Shown piece after piece: positions 51,355 through 59,882 of a stretch of DNA of 64,000 nt. The position numbers and the translations under genes were made by a program. Position 1 is the stretch's first letter; the number at the start of each line of letters is the position of its first letter. The notes below the pieces were generated by a model. That model saw only the letters and a program-made list of their open reading frames with translations. It was not told the DNA's origin and did not search any database. The stretch covers positions 7,750,001 to 7,814,000 of the forward strand of contig NZ_CP108100.1 in assembly GCF_036195045.1 (NCBI RefSeq), in the 5' to 3' direction. Source of the DNA: Streptomyces sp. NBC_00236 (GTDB lineage: Bacteria; Actinomycetota; Actinomycetes; Streptomycetales; Streptomycetaceae).

Positions 51355-52338
51355 ATGCGGCGCAACAGGCTGGGAAACAGCGCGGTCGAGATCACCGAGC
51401 TGTCCTTCGGAGCGGCCGCCATCGGCAATCTCTTCAGCGCCGTGGAGCCCGCACAGGCCGCGGCAGCCGTCGACGCGGCCTGGGACGAGGGCGTGCGCCA
51501 CTTCGACACCGCGCCGCACTACGGGCTCGGTCTCTCGGAGCGACGGCTGGGCGAGGCCCTGCGTTCCCGGCCCCGCGACGCGTACGTGCTCTCCACCAAA
51601 GTGGGGAGGGTGCTCGATCCGCTGCCCGGCGGCGGGGCCGCCGCGTCCGAAACGCTCTCCGAGGGCTTCGCCGTCCGTGCGACGCACCGCAGGCGCTGGG
51701 ACTTCAGCGCCGCAGGCGTCCGCCGGAGCATCGAGGACAGTCTGGAGCGCCTCGGCCTCGACCGCATCGACATCGCCTACCTCCACGACCCGGACGACCA
51801 CGCGGAAGCCGCCTTCGGCGAGGCCTACCCGGAGCTGGAGAAGCTGCGGGCCGAAGGGCTGATCGGGGCCATCGGGGCCGGAATGAACCAGACCGCGATG
51901 CTCACCCGCTTCGTCGTCGAGACCGACGTCGACGTGGTGCTCTGCGCCGGCCGCTACACCCTCCTCGACCAGTCAGCCCTGAGCGATCTGCTGCCCGCGG
52001 CCGCCGCCCGCGGCCGCAGTGTCGTCGTCGGCGGCGTCTTCAACTCCGGCCTCCTCGCCGACCCGCGCCCCGGCGCGACGTACGACTACGCCGCCGCACC
52101 GCTGAGCCTCCTGGACCGGGCCCTTCGCCTGAAGGCCGTCACCGAGGGCCACGGCGTGCCGCTGCGCGCCGCGGCCCTGCACTACCCGCTCAGCCACCCG
52201 GCGGTCGCCGGCGTGCTCGTGGGCACCCGGTCACCCGACGAGGTGCGCGACGCCGCCGCCCTCCTCCGCCAGGAGATACCTGACGCCCTCTGGGACGACC
52301 TGCGTGCCGAGGCCCTGCTGACCGAGAACGGACACTGA
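51355..52338 (+). CDS. Aldo/keto reductase, probable L-fucose-type sugar dehydrogenase
   Basis: 327 residues, AKR fold with the tetrad D51, Y56, K82 (FDTAPHYG, STKVGR) and a His in IAYLHDPDD. The form matches bacterial L-fucose/D-arabinose dehydrogenases that oxidise the sugar to the lactone with NADP. The next two genes, a sugar mutarotase and a lactonase-like amidohydrolase, follow with one-base gaps, so the enzyme almost certainly starts an oxidative deoxysugar pathway. Start chosen at ATG 51355. The later enzymes (dehydratase, aldolase) are not in the window. Confidence 0.88.
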   Translation: MRRNRLGNSAVEITELSFGAAAIGNLFSAVEPAQAAAAVDAAWDEGVRHFDTAPHYGLGLSERRLGEALRSRPRDAYVLSTKVGRVLDPLPGGGAAASETLSEGFAVRATHRRRWDFSAAGVRRSIEDSLERLGLDRIDIAYLHDPDDHAEAAFGEAYPELEKLRAEGLIGAIGAGMNQTAMLTRFVVETDVDVVLCAGRYTLLDQSALSDLLPAAAARGRSVVVGGVFNSGLLADPRPGATYDYAAAPLSLLDRALRLKAVTEGHGVPLRAAALHYPLSHPAVAGVLVGTRSPDEVRDAAALLRQEIPDALWDDLRAEALLTENGH

Positions 52339-52339
52339 C

Positions 52340-52651
52340 ATGCGGATCGCCCTGCACACCAAGGTCCGTGCGGACCGCATAGCCGAGTACGAGGCCGCCC
52401 ACCGCGAGGTCCCGGCCGAACTGACCCGGGCGATCCGGGCGGCGGGAGCCACCTCCTGGACGATCTGGCGCAGCGGCACCGACCTGTTCCACGTCATCGA
52501 GTGCGACGACTACGCCCGGCTCCTCGCCGAACTGGAGCAACTCCCCGTCAACGTCACGTGGCAGGCCAGGATGGCCGAACTCCTCGACGTCGCGCACGAC
52601 TACTCGTCGGACGGGGCCGAAGCGGGCCTCCCGGTCGCCTGGGAGCTGTGA
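52340..52651 (+). CDS. L-rhamnose/L-fucose mutarotase-like protein
   Basis: 103 residues of the RhaM/FucU-like dimeric alpha/beta barrel family: MRIALHTKVR, YEAAHREVPAEL, WTIWRSGTDLFHVIE and the closing pattern with PVNVTWQARM. It interconverts sugar anomers, supplying the beta-form to the dehydrogenase. Starts one base after the AKR stop and ends one base before the lactonase gene. Confidence 0.88.
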   Translation: MRIALHTKVRADRIAEYEAAHREVPAELTRAIRAAGATSWTIWRSGTDLFHVIECDDYARLLAELEQLPVNVTWQARMAELLDVAHDYSSDGAEAGLPVAWEL

Positions 52652-52652
52652 G

Positions 52653-53510
52653 ATGACCGCCCGTCCCCGCATCGTCGATGCCCACCACCATGTGTGGGAC
52701 CTCTCGGTACGCGACCAGGACTGGATCACCGGAGAGGAACTGGCGCCCCTGCGCCGTGACTTCACCCTCGCCGACCTGGAGCCGGAGGCGCGGGCCAACG
52801 GCGTGTCCGCGACCGTGCTCGTCCAGACCGTCACGCTCCCGGAGGAGACCCCCGAGTTCCTCGCGCTCGCCCACGGCAGCGGCCTGGTCGCCGGCGTCGT
52901 GGGCTGGAGCGACCTCACCGCCCCGGACGTCGCCGACGCCCTGGCCGCCCTGCGCGAGCTTCCCGGAGGTGACCGGCTCGTCTCGCTCCGCCACCAGGTG
53001 CAGGGCGAACCCGACCCCCGGTGGCTGCTGCGCCCGGACGTACAGCGCGGACTGGCCGCCGTGGCCGACGCCGGACTCGTCTACGACCTGGTGGTCCGGC
53101 CCCACCAGCTGCCCGCCGCCGTCCGCGCCGCCGAACTGCTGCCCGGGCTCACCTTCGTACTCGACCACGCCGGCAAGCCGCAGATCGCCACCGGGCAGCA
53201 GCACCCCTGGGCCGACGACCTGAGGGCGCTCGCCGCCCTCCCCAACACCGTGTGCAAACTCTCCGGCCTGGTCACCGAGGCGGACCCGCACGACTGGACC
53301 GTCAAGGACCTGCGCCCGTACGCCGGCACGGTCCTCGACGCCTTCGGGCCCGGCCGGCTGATGTTCGGCTCGGACTGGCCGGTGTGCCGGCTCGCGGCCA
53401 CGTACACCGAGGTCGTCGAGACCGCGCTGGCGCTCCTCGGCGGCCTCGCGGACGACGAGCGGGACGCCGTCCTCGCCACCACGGCCGAGCGCGTGTACGG
53501 CCTCCGGTAG
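52653..53510 (+). CDS. Amidohydrolase, probable L-fuconolactonase
   Basis: 285 residues, amidohydrolase-2 TIM barrel with the metal motif DAHHHVWD (9-16), LDHAGKP and FGSDWPVC. In related operons this family opens L-fucono-1,5-lactone to L-fuconate. It is the third gene of the AKR-mutarotase-lactonase set, coupled with a one-base gap. Confidence 0.88.
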   Translation: MTARPRIVDAHHHVWDLSVRDQDWITGEELAPLRRDFTLADLEPEARANGVSATVLVQTVTLPEETPEFLALAHGSGLVAGVVGWSDLTAPDVADALAALRELPGGDRLVSLRHQVQGEPDPRWLLRPDVQRGLAAVADAGLVYDLVVRPHQLPAAVRAAELLPGLTFVLDHAGKPQIATGQQHPWADDLRALAALPNTVCKLSGLVTEADPHDWTVKDLRPYAGTVLDAFGPGRLMFGSDWPVCRLAATYTEVVETALALLGGLADDERDAVLATTAERVYGLR

Positions 53511-53544
53511 GCGCCGGGGCGCGGGCTGCGGCAGGCTGGGAACC

Positions 53545-54405
53545 ATGCCCGAACTGCCGGAAGTCGAAGCCCTGCGGGTCTTCCTCGACGACCACCTGGT
53601 CGGCAGGGAGATCGACCGTGTCCTGCCGCTCGCCATCAGCGTCCTCAAGACGTACGACCCACCGCTCACCGCCCTGCACGGCGGTACGGTCACGGGCGTC
53701 CGGCGGCACGGCAAGTTCCTCGACATCGCCGTGGGCCCGCTGCACCTGGTCACCCACCTCGCCCGGGCCGGCTGGCTGCACTGGAAGGACAGCTTCCCCG
53801 CCACTCCGCCGCGCCCCGGAAAGGGCCCCCTGGCGCTGCGTGCCGTCCTCACCGACGGCGACGGCTTCGACCTGACCGAGGCCGGGACCACCAAACGCCT
53901 CGCCGTGTACCTGGTGAACGATCCGGCCGCGATCCCCGGGATCGCCCGCCTGGGCCCCGACCCGCTCGACGCGGCCTTCGACCGGGACGCCTTCGCCGCG
54001 CTGCTCGAAGGCGAACGCCGCCAGATCAAGGGCGCCCTGCGCGACCAGTCCCTCATCGCCGGCATCGGCAACGCCTACAGCGACGAGATCCTGCACGTCG
54101 CGAGGATGTCGCCCTTCAAACTCACCGCGCACCTCACCGACGACGAGATCACCCGGCTCCACACGGCTCTGCGCACCACTCTGAACGACGCCGTCACCCG
54201 CTCCAGCGGACTGGCGGCCGGACGCCTCAAGGCCGAGAAGAAGAGCGGCATGCGCGTCCACGGGCGCACCGGCCAGGCCTGCCCGGTCTGCGGGGACACC
54301 ATCCGCGAGGTGTCGTTCAGCGACTCCTCGCTGCAGTACTGCCCGACCTGCCAGACCGGTGGCAAGCCGCTGGCCGACCGGCGCCTCTCCAAGCTGCTCA
54401 AGTAG
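53545..54405 (+). CDS. Fpg/Nei family DNA glycosylase/AP lyase
   Basis: 286 residues. The catalytic N terminus is PELPEVE (Pro2, Glu3 after Met removal). The helix-two-turn-helix contains LIAGIGNAYSDEIL and the C-terminal zinc finger has CPVCGDTIREVSF and YCPTCQTGG. It removes oxidised bases and nicks the abasic site. Distinction between Fpg and Nei cannot be settled by eye. It follows the fucose genes by 34 bp, an arrangement probably fortuitous. Confidence 0.93.
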   Translation: MPELPEVEALRVFLDDHLVGREIDRVLPLAISVLKTYDPPLTALHGGTVTGVRRHGKFLDIAVGPLHLVTHLARAGWLHWKDSFPATPPRPGKGPLALRAVLTDGDGFDLTEAGTTKRLAVYLVNDPAAIPGIARLGPDPLDAAFDRDAFAALLEGERRQIKGALRDQSLIAGIGNAYSDEILHVARMSPFKLTAHLTDDEITRLHTALRTTLNDAVTRSSGLAAGRLKAEKKSGMRVHGRTGQACPVCGDTIREVSFSDSSLQYCPTCQTGGKPLADRRLSKLLK

Positions 54406-54411
54406 CACGCC

Positions 54412-55053
54412 TCAGCGGGTGAGCCGCAGCAGCGGCCGGCCCGCCGCCGTCCGCACCTCGAAGCGGGCGATGTCCCCGGGCCGCAGGGCCGCGCCCCCGT
54501 CGAGCCGGAGCGGCGCCTCGCCCGGGCCGGCCGACGACCACGTGGCGACGGTCTCCTCGTCCCCGTCCCGCCCCACCGCGACCAGCGAGCAGACCCCGGA
54601 CTCAGGCACCCCCGACACCTCCAGCCCGACATCGGCGCCCCACTCGCGCGCCCCCGCCGTCACGACGGCCGCCATCCCGGAACCCCGGTCCACGGCCGCC
54701 CACCGCCCGCTGCCGGACCCCTCGCCGGGCACCACGAACGGCGCCCCTGCCACGAGCACCACGGCCGCCGCCCCCAGGACCAGGCGCCGCCGCCGCGTCC
54801 TGCGCCGCCCGGCCGCCACCTCCTCCGTGGCCCGCCGCACCAGACCGGGACCGGCGCACGCCACGGGGGCGACGCCCGGAGGCGTCAGCCGGGCGTACCG
54901 CCCGAGAACGGCCGTCACCCCGCCGAACTCGACCACGGCGCCCGCACACAGGGGACAGCCCTCCAGATGCTCCTCGAAACGGAAGGCGTCGGCGGCGCCG
55001 AGCACACCCAGGACGTAGGCGCCGACATCGCGACGGTGTTGCGGGCTGCACAT
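54412..55053 (-). CDS. Anti-sigma factor-like membrane protein with ZAS zinc motif
   Basis: About 213 residues. The zinc-binding motif is HLEGCPLC (H29, C33, C36) with H6 nearby, followed by a membrane segment (about 93-112, RRLVLGAAAVVLVAGAPFVV) and an extracytoplasmic domain of about 100 residues. That is the layout of ECF anti-sigma factors of the RskA/RsrA type. No sigma gene is adjacent, so the partner is unknown. Several starts are possible between 55104 and 55053; I use ATG 55053. It is convergent with the Fpg gene with 6 bp between. Confidence 0.72.
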   Translation of the reverse strand: MCSPQHRRDVGAYVLGVLGAADAFRFEEHLEGCPLCAGAVVEFGGVTAVLGRYARLTPPGVAPVACAGPGLVRRATEEVAAGRRRTRRRRLVLGAAAVVLVAGAPFVVPGEGSGSGRWAAVDRGSGMAAVVTAGAREWGADVGLEVSGVPESGVCSLVAVGRDGDEETVATWSSAGPGEAPLRLDGGAALRPGDIARFEVRTAAGRPLLRLTR

Positions 55054-55134
55054 GCCGTCCCGTACGGAAACAGCCCGTGAATCACTCAGCACACCCCCCT
55101 GCACAGCGCCGTACAGGCCCTAAACTCCGGCCTC

Positions 55135-55887
55135 ATGCTCCGCGTACTCGCCGTCGACGACGAAGAACCCGCTCTGGAGGAACTCCTGTACCTCCTGCGC
55201 GCCGATCCCCGGATCCGCAGCGCCGAGGGAGCCACCGGCGCCACCGAGGCGCTGCGGCGCATCGGCAGCGCCGTCGAAGCCGGGCCGGACGACCCCGCCG
55301 CCATCGACGTCGTCTTCCTCGACATCCACATGGCGGGCCTCACCGGACTCGACGTCGCCCAGTTGCTGGCCGGGTTCGCCGCGCCCCCGCTCATCGTCTT
55401 CGTCACCGCCCACGAGGGCTTCGCCGTGCACGCCTTCGACCTGAAGGCCGTCGACTACGTCCTCAAGCCGGTGCGCCGCGAACGCCTCGCCGAGGCGGTG
55501 CGCCGCGTCGCCGAACAGGTCGGCGGCCGCTCCGCACCCGCGCACGACAGCGCGCACGACCAGATTCCCGTCGAACTCGGCGGTGTCATCCGCTTCATCC
55601 CGATCGACGACATCGCGTACGCCGAGGCGCAGGGCGACTACGCCCGGCTGCACACCGCCACCGGCAGCCACCTCGTCCGCGTCCCCCTGACCACCCTGGA
55701 GGAGCGCTGGCGCACCCGCGGGTTCGTCCGCATCCACCGCCGCCACCTGGTGGCGCTCGGGCGGATCGACGAACTGCGCCTGGACGCGGGCAGCATGAGC
55801 GTGCGCATCGGCACCGCGGAGCTTGCCGTCAGCCGCCGCCACACCCGCGCGCTGCGCGATCTCCTGATGCGGCAGACCGGCCGCTGA
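55135..55887 (+). CDS. LytTR-type response regulator
   Basis: 250 residues: a receiver domain with acidic pocket D8-D9, phosphorylated D63 (FLDIHMAG) and K110 (YVLKP), then a LytTR DNA-binding domain (about 145-248, RFIPIDDIAYAEAQGDYARL, RIHRRHLV). It begins an operon with a small membrane protein, an SSS symporter and a LytS-like kinase, so it probably activates its own transporter genes, as BtsR and YpdB do in E. coli. Confidence 0.92.
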   Translation: MLRVLAVDDEEPALEELLYLLRADPRIRSAEGATGATEALRRIGSAVEAGPDDPAAIDVVFLDIHMAGLTGLDVAQLLAGFAAPPLIVFVTAHEGFAVHAFDLKAVDYVLKPVRRERLAEAVRRVAEQVGGRSAPAHDSAHDQIPVELGGVIRFIPIDDIAYAEAQGDYARLHTATGSHLVRVPLTTLEERWRTRGFVRIHRRHLVALGRIDELRLDAGSMSVRIGTAELAVSRRHTRALRDLLMRQTGR

Positions 55888-55900
55888 CCAGCGTCTACCC

Positions 55901-55933
55901 GCACCCGGACCCCTTCCCAGCGGGGTCGGGTGC
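55901..55933 (+). promoter_or_regulatory. Hairpin between the LytTR gene and the symporter genes
   Basis: GCACCC and GACCCC (one bulged G) pair with GGGGTC and GGGTGC around an eight-base loop. It begins 13 bp after the LytTR stop and ends 19 bp before the next start. It may act as a partial terminator or RNA-stability element between regulator and transporter. Confidence 0.5.
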
Positions 55934-55951
55934 TGCGTACACTCCGGCCCC

Positions 55952-56314
55952 ATGTCCGCAGAGCCAACGCCCCGGCGTGAAGTGGTGACGGGGGAGCCCC
56001 GCCGGGTGCGTCCGCTGCCGCGCTACCGCACCCAGTCGGAGATCGACGAGCAGACCGCGCTCGGCGGCGCCTACGTCCGCTCGCTGATGCGCAGCCAGCT
56101 GCGCGCCGGACTCACCGCGTTCACCGGCCTCGCCGTCGTCGTCGGTACCCTGCCCCTCGTCTTCGAGGCCCTGCACAGCTCCGCCGTCGTCTGGGGCGTC
56201 CTCGGCTTCGCCGCCTACCCGCCGCTGACGCTGCTCGCCTGGTGGTACGTGCGCCGGGCCGAGCGCAACGAGCGCGACTTCGCCCGGCTCGTGGAAGGCC
56301 GCCCCGCACAGTGA
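55952..56314 (+). CDS. DUF485-like small membrane protein
   Basis: 120 residues with two membrane segments (about 54-72, 78-98) after a 50-residue basic, cytoplasmic part. The EQTALGGAYVRSLMRSQLR segment and the downstream symporter match the DUF485 partners of ActP-type acetate permeases. It overlaps the SSS gene as GTGA. Role: probable accessory subunit. Confidence 0.75.
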   Translation: MSAEPTPRREVVTGEPRRVRPLPRYRTQSEIDEQTALGGAYVRSLMRSQLRAGLTAFTGLAVVVGTLPLVFEALHSSAVVWGVLGFAAYPPLTLLAWWYVRRAERNERDFARLVEGRPAQ

Positions 56315-57792
56315 GCCGCACGTACGCGGTGGCGGCCGTCGCCTCCGTCGTCCTCGCCACCGTCCTCGTCGGCGGGTTCGGGCTGCGCATCTCGCGCACC
56401 ACCTCCGACTTCTACGTCGCCTCGCGCACCGTACGGCCCCGGCTGAACGCGGCCGCGATCAGCGGCGAGTACCTCTCCGCCGCCTCGTTCCTCGGCATCG
56501 CGGGCCTGGTGCTCGTCCACGGACCCGACATGCTCTGGTACCCGGTCGGCTACACCGCCGGGTATCTGGTGCTGCTCGTCTTCGTCGCGGCCCCGCTGCG
56601 CCGCTCGGGGGCGTACACCCTGCCGGACTTCGCCGAGGGGCGCCTCGAATCCCGGCAGGTGCGCAGACTCGTCAGCGTCCTGGTCGTCGGCGCCGGCTGG
56701 CTCTATCTCGTCCCGCAGCTCCAGGGCGCCGGACTCACGCTCAAGATCCTGACGGGGGCGCCCGGCTGGCTCGGTGACGTCCTCGTCGCCTCCGTCGTCG
56801 TCCTCGCCGTCGCCGCGGGCGGGATGCGCTCCATCACCTTCGTCCAGGTCTTCCAGTACTGGCTGAAGCTGACCGCCCTCCTCGTCCCCGCCCTCTTCCT
56901 GGTGCTCGCCTGGCAGGGCGACGGGCGGCCCCGCGTCACGTTCGACGAGCAGCTCTCCGTCTTCCGCGCCGACCATCCGCTGTACGCCACCTACGGGCTC
57001 ATCGTCGCCACGTTCCTCGGCACCATGGGCCTGCCGCACGTCGTCGTCCGCTTCTACACCAGCCCCAACGGCCGCGACGCCCGCCGCACCACCGTCGCCG
57101 TCCTCGCCCTGATCGGCGTCTTCTACCTGCTGCCGCCCGTCTACGGAGCCCTCGGCCGGCTGTACGCACCCGAGCTCATCCACGGAGGCGACGCGGACGC
57201 CGCCGTACTGCTGCTCCCCGGCCGGGTCATCGGCGGGCTCGGCGGCGATCTGCTCGGCGCGCTCATCGCCGGCGGCGCCTTCGCCGCGTTCCTGTCGACG
57301 GCCTCCGGACTGACGATGGCCGTCGCCGGCGTCATCACCCAGGACGTCCTGCCCTCGCGCGGCGTACGGCACTTCCGGCTGGCCACCGTCCTTGCCATCT
57401 CCGTCCCGCTGGCCGGGTCGCTGATCGTCAGCCGGGTACCGGTCGCCGACTCGGTCGGGATGGCGTTCGCCGTGTCCGCGTCGTCCTTCTGCCCGCTGCT
57501 GGTCCTCGGCATCTGGTGGCGCCGGCTCACCCCGCCCGGAGCGGTGGCGGGACTCGTCCTGGGCGGCGGCTCCGCCCTGCTCTCCGTCGCCATCACCGTC
57601 AGCGGGGCGGTACGGCCCCCCGGCTGGCCGCACGCCCTGCTCGCCTGGCCCGCCGTCTGGTCCGTCCCCGTCGGCTTCCTCGCCATGATCCTGGTCTCGC
57701 TCGCCACCCCGGGGCGGATACCCGCCGGCACCAACGCCGCCATGACCCGATTCCACCTGCCCGAGGCACTCACCACCGGGAGGCACCGGTGA
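56311..57792 (+). CDS. Sodium:solute symporter (SSS, ActP-like cation/acetate symporter)
   Basis: 493 residues, twelve or thirteen membrane segments. GEYLSAASFLGIAGLV and TMGLPHVVVRFYTSPN are characteristic of the cation/acetate symporter ActP group. The GTG overlaps the DUF485 stop, and its own stop overlaps the kinase start. It should carry a short carboxylate such as acetate or pyruvate with sodium or protons. Sandwiched between its regulator and kinase, it may also report transport to the kinase. Confidence 0.92.
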   Translation: MSRTYAVAAVASVVLATVLVGGFGLRISRTTSDFYVASRTVRPRLNAAAISGEYLSAASFLGIAGLVLVHGPDMLWYPVGYTAGYLVLLVFVAAPLRRSGAYTLPDFAEGRLESRQVRRLVSVLVVGAGWLYLVPQLQGAGLTLKILTGAPGWLGDVLVASVVVLAVAAGGMRSITFVQVFQYWLKLTALLVPALFLVLAWQGDGRPRVTFDEQLSVFRADHPLYATYGLIVATFLGTMGLPHVVVRFYTSPNGRDARRTTVAVLALIGVFYLLPPVYGALGRLYAPELIHGGDADAAVLLLPGRVIGGLGGDLLGALIAGGAFAAFLSTASGLTMAVAGVITQDVLPSRGVRHFRLATVLAISVPLAGSLIVSRVPVADSVGMAFAVSASSFCPLLVLGIWWRRLTPPGAVAGLVLGGGSALLSVAITVSGAVRPPGWPHALLAWPAVWSVPVGFLAMILVSLATPGRIPAGTNAAMTRFHLPEALTTGRHR

Positions 57793-58979
57793 CCGGGGCC
57801 GGATACGCCGTCATCGTGCTCCTCGTGCTGCTGCTGTTCGGCGGCGGCCTGCTGACCGGCCGGCGCACCGCACGCCCCGTCCGCACCAGCGACGTCGGCA
57901 CACCGGTCGAACACGCCACGTTCGAGACCCTGCACACCGCCTCGCTCGCCGCGCCCCCGCTGCGCGCCGGGCTGACCGAGGAGAGCGCCCGCAGATCGTC
58001 CCGCCGCCTGCGTTCGCTGCTCGGCACCGACGCCCTGTGCCTCACCGACCGGGACCGGATCCTGGTCTGGGACGGCGAGGGCGACCACCACGGCCGGCAC
58101 ATCATGGACCAGGTACGGGACGTCCTCGCCACCGGCCGCGACACCGCCTTCCGCAGCGAGTGCGACGACCTGGACTGCCCGCTGCGCTGGGCCGTCGCCG
58201 TGCCGCTCACCGTCGACCACCGGGTCCTCGGCACCCTGATCGCCTACGCCCCGCGCGAGTCGGCGGTCCTGGCGAGGGCGGCGGGCGAGGTCGCGCGCTG
58301 GGTCTGCGTACAACTGGAACTCGCCGAGCTCGACCGCTCGCGCACCCAGCTCATCGAGGCCGAGATCAGGGCCCTGCGCGCACAGATCTCCCCGCACTTC
58401 ATCTTCAACTCACTGGCCGCCATCGCCTCGTTCGTCCGCACCGACCCCGAGCAGGCCCGTGAGCTCCTCCTGGAGTTCGCCGACTTCACCCGCTACTCGT
58501 TCCGCAGCCACGGCGACTTCACCACCCTCGCCGACGAACTGCACTCCATCGACCAGTACCTGGCCCTCGTCCGGGCCCGGTTCGGCGAACGCCTCTCGGT
58601 CACGCTCCAGGTCGCCCCCGAGGTGCTGCCCGTCGCCCTGCCCTTCCTCTGCCTCCAGCCCCTGGTCGAGAACGCCGTCAAACACGGGCTCGAAGGGGCC
58701 GTCACCTCCAGCCGCATCACCATCAGCGCGCTGGACGCCGGCTCCGAGGCCGAGGTGGTCATCGAGGACGACGGCACCGGCATGGACCCGGAACGCCTGC
58801 GTCACATCCTGCGCGGCGAAGGCGGGAAGTCCACGGGCATCGGCCTGCTGAACGTCGACGAACGGCTGCGACAGGTGTACGGGGACGACTACGGGCTCGT
58901 CATCGAGACGGGCATCGGCGCCGGCATGCGCATCACGGTGCGGCTGCCGAAGTACCGGGCCGGGGTGCACGGTTCCTGA
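57789..58979 (+). CDS. LytS-like sensor histidine kinase
   Basis: 396 residues. One membrane segment (about 6-22), a GAF-like domain (about 55-175), a His_kinase domain with the phosphorylated H203 in ISPHFIFNSL and an ATPase domain with VENAVKHG, DDGTGM and GIGLLNVDERL. The five-segment sensor of LytS is missing; sensing must use the GAF domain or the symporter. The GTG overlaps the symporter stop as GTGA. Partner of the LytTR regulator at the operon start. Confidence 0.9.
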   Translation: MTGAGYAVIVLLVLLLFGGGLLTGRRTARPVRTSDVGTPVEHATFETLHTASLAAPPLRAGLTEESARRSSRRLRSLLGTDALCLTDRDRILVWDGEGDHHGRHIMDQVRDVLATGRDTAFRSECDDLDCPLRWAVAVPLTVDHRVLGTLIAYAPRESAVLARAAGEVARWVCVQLELAELDRSRTQLIEAEIRALRAQISPHFIFNSLAAIASFVRTDPEQARELLLEFADFTRYSFRSHGDFTTLADELHSIDQYLALVRARFGERLSVTLQVAPEVLPVALPFLCLQPLVENAVKHGLEGAVTSSRITISALDAGSEAEVVIEDDGTGMDPERLRHILRGEGGKSTGIGLLNVDERLRQVYGDDYGLVIETGIGAGMRITVRLPKYRAGVHGS

Positions 58980-58998
58980 ATCGGTGGCGGCGCCCCCC

Positions 58999-59048
58999 GT
59001 ACGGGCGGATCCCCGGTACGGGCGGATCCCCGGTACGGGCGGATCCCT
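58999..59048. repeat. 17-bp direct repeat, three copies
   Basis: GTACGGGCGGATCCCCG occurs at 58999-59015 and 59016-59032 and almost intact at 59033-59048. It fills the gap between the LytS-like gene and the convergent hypothetical gene; the last copy touches that gene's stop codon. Confidence 0.85.
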
Positions 59049-59575
59049 CAGTACAGGTGGATCGAGAGGTGCCCCAGCGGCAGTCCCAGCTGCCAGGCAG
59101 GTGTCCAGACCTGGGCGGCCGCCCGCTCCTCCTCCGGCTCCCCGGAGCTGTCGGCCGGCTCCCACGGCGGCGGACCGAGCGCGTCCAGGTCGGCCGCCAG
59201 GAGTTCGGTGTCCTCCAGCCACCGCCAGGCCGCACGGGCCAGGGCCAGATCAGGCCCGGTGTCGCCCGCCTCCTCCAGCGCGTCGAGCCGCGCGCAGACC
59301 CAGCCCCGCCACGGGGCTCCGTACGCGGTCAGCAGCCGCAGCTCGTCCACCCGGGCGGACGGGAGGGAGCCGGCCACCGCACCGTCGGAGAGGAACACGG
59401 TCAGGGCGAGCGCATCGCGCCCCGCCCGGTACTCCAGCGTCGCCGGCTCCATCAGCTCGCCGGTCCGCAGCAGTTCGTCGGCGATGTACTCCGCGTACAT
59501 CCAGGCCATCGGGATCCGCAGCCCGCCGCCACTGGATCCGTCTTGACGTTCCGGACGCATCCGGTCTCGCCCCAT
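59048..59575 (-). CDS. Conserved-looking hypothetical protein
   Basis: 175 residues, acidic, without membrane segment or signal. Aromatic-rich IPMAWMYAEYIADELLRTGE and ALARAAWRWLEDTELLAADL suggest a folded helical protein; a disordered PPWEPADSSGEPEEE stretch separates the last 22 residues. No family recognised. An alternative start is the ATG five codons in (59560). Confidence 0.62.
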   Translation of the reverse strand: MGRDRMRPERQDGSSGGGLRIPMAWMYAEYIADELLRTGELMEPATLEYRAGRDALALTVFLSDGAVAGSLPSARVDELRLLTAYGAPWRGWVCARLDALEEAGDTGPDLALARAAWRWLEDTELLAADLDALGPPPWEPADSSGEPEEERAAAQVWTPAWQLGLPLGHLSIHLY

Positions 59576-59684
59576 TCCGTTCTCGGTACGGCCCTACACG
59601 CAGCATTGAACCGGGGGAGCGCGCCCCGCGTGGCCAGAAGGACAGGATCCGTCGGACCCGATCCGTCACAGATACGAGGTTGCG

Positions 59685-59882
59685 ATGACCGGCCACCCGG
59701 AGGAGGGACCCCACATGCGGCAGTTGCTCGGCGCCTACGTCCTGGACGCGCTACCGGCCGCGGAGGCGTGCACCGTCGCCCGGCATCTCCAGAACTGCGA
59801 CCGGTGCGCCGCCGACTACGCGGCGGTCGCGGAGGCGGCGGCCCTGCTGCCGCTGCTCACCGAGGAGGACCTGCTGGAGTAA
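59685..59882 (+). CDS. Small zinc-finger anti-sigma factor
   Basis: 65 residues forming a single ZAS-type domain: LGAYVLDALPAAEACTVARHLQNCDRCAADY contains the HxxxCxxC ligands (His, Cys, Cys). Short proteins of this type bind ECF sigma factors directly in the cytoplasm. Its last 67 bp overlap the 3' end of the ECF sigma gene on the other strand, an unusual arrangement for a cognate pair. GAGG lies upstream of the ATG. Confidence 0.7.
   Translation: MTGHPEEGPHMRQLLGAYVLDALPAAEACTVARHLQNCDRCAADYAAVAEAAALLPLLTEEDLLE

Noticed and set aside
58999..59048. CRISPR-like array
   Set aside because: The 17-bp units are directly adjacent with no spacers and no cas genes.
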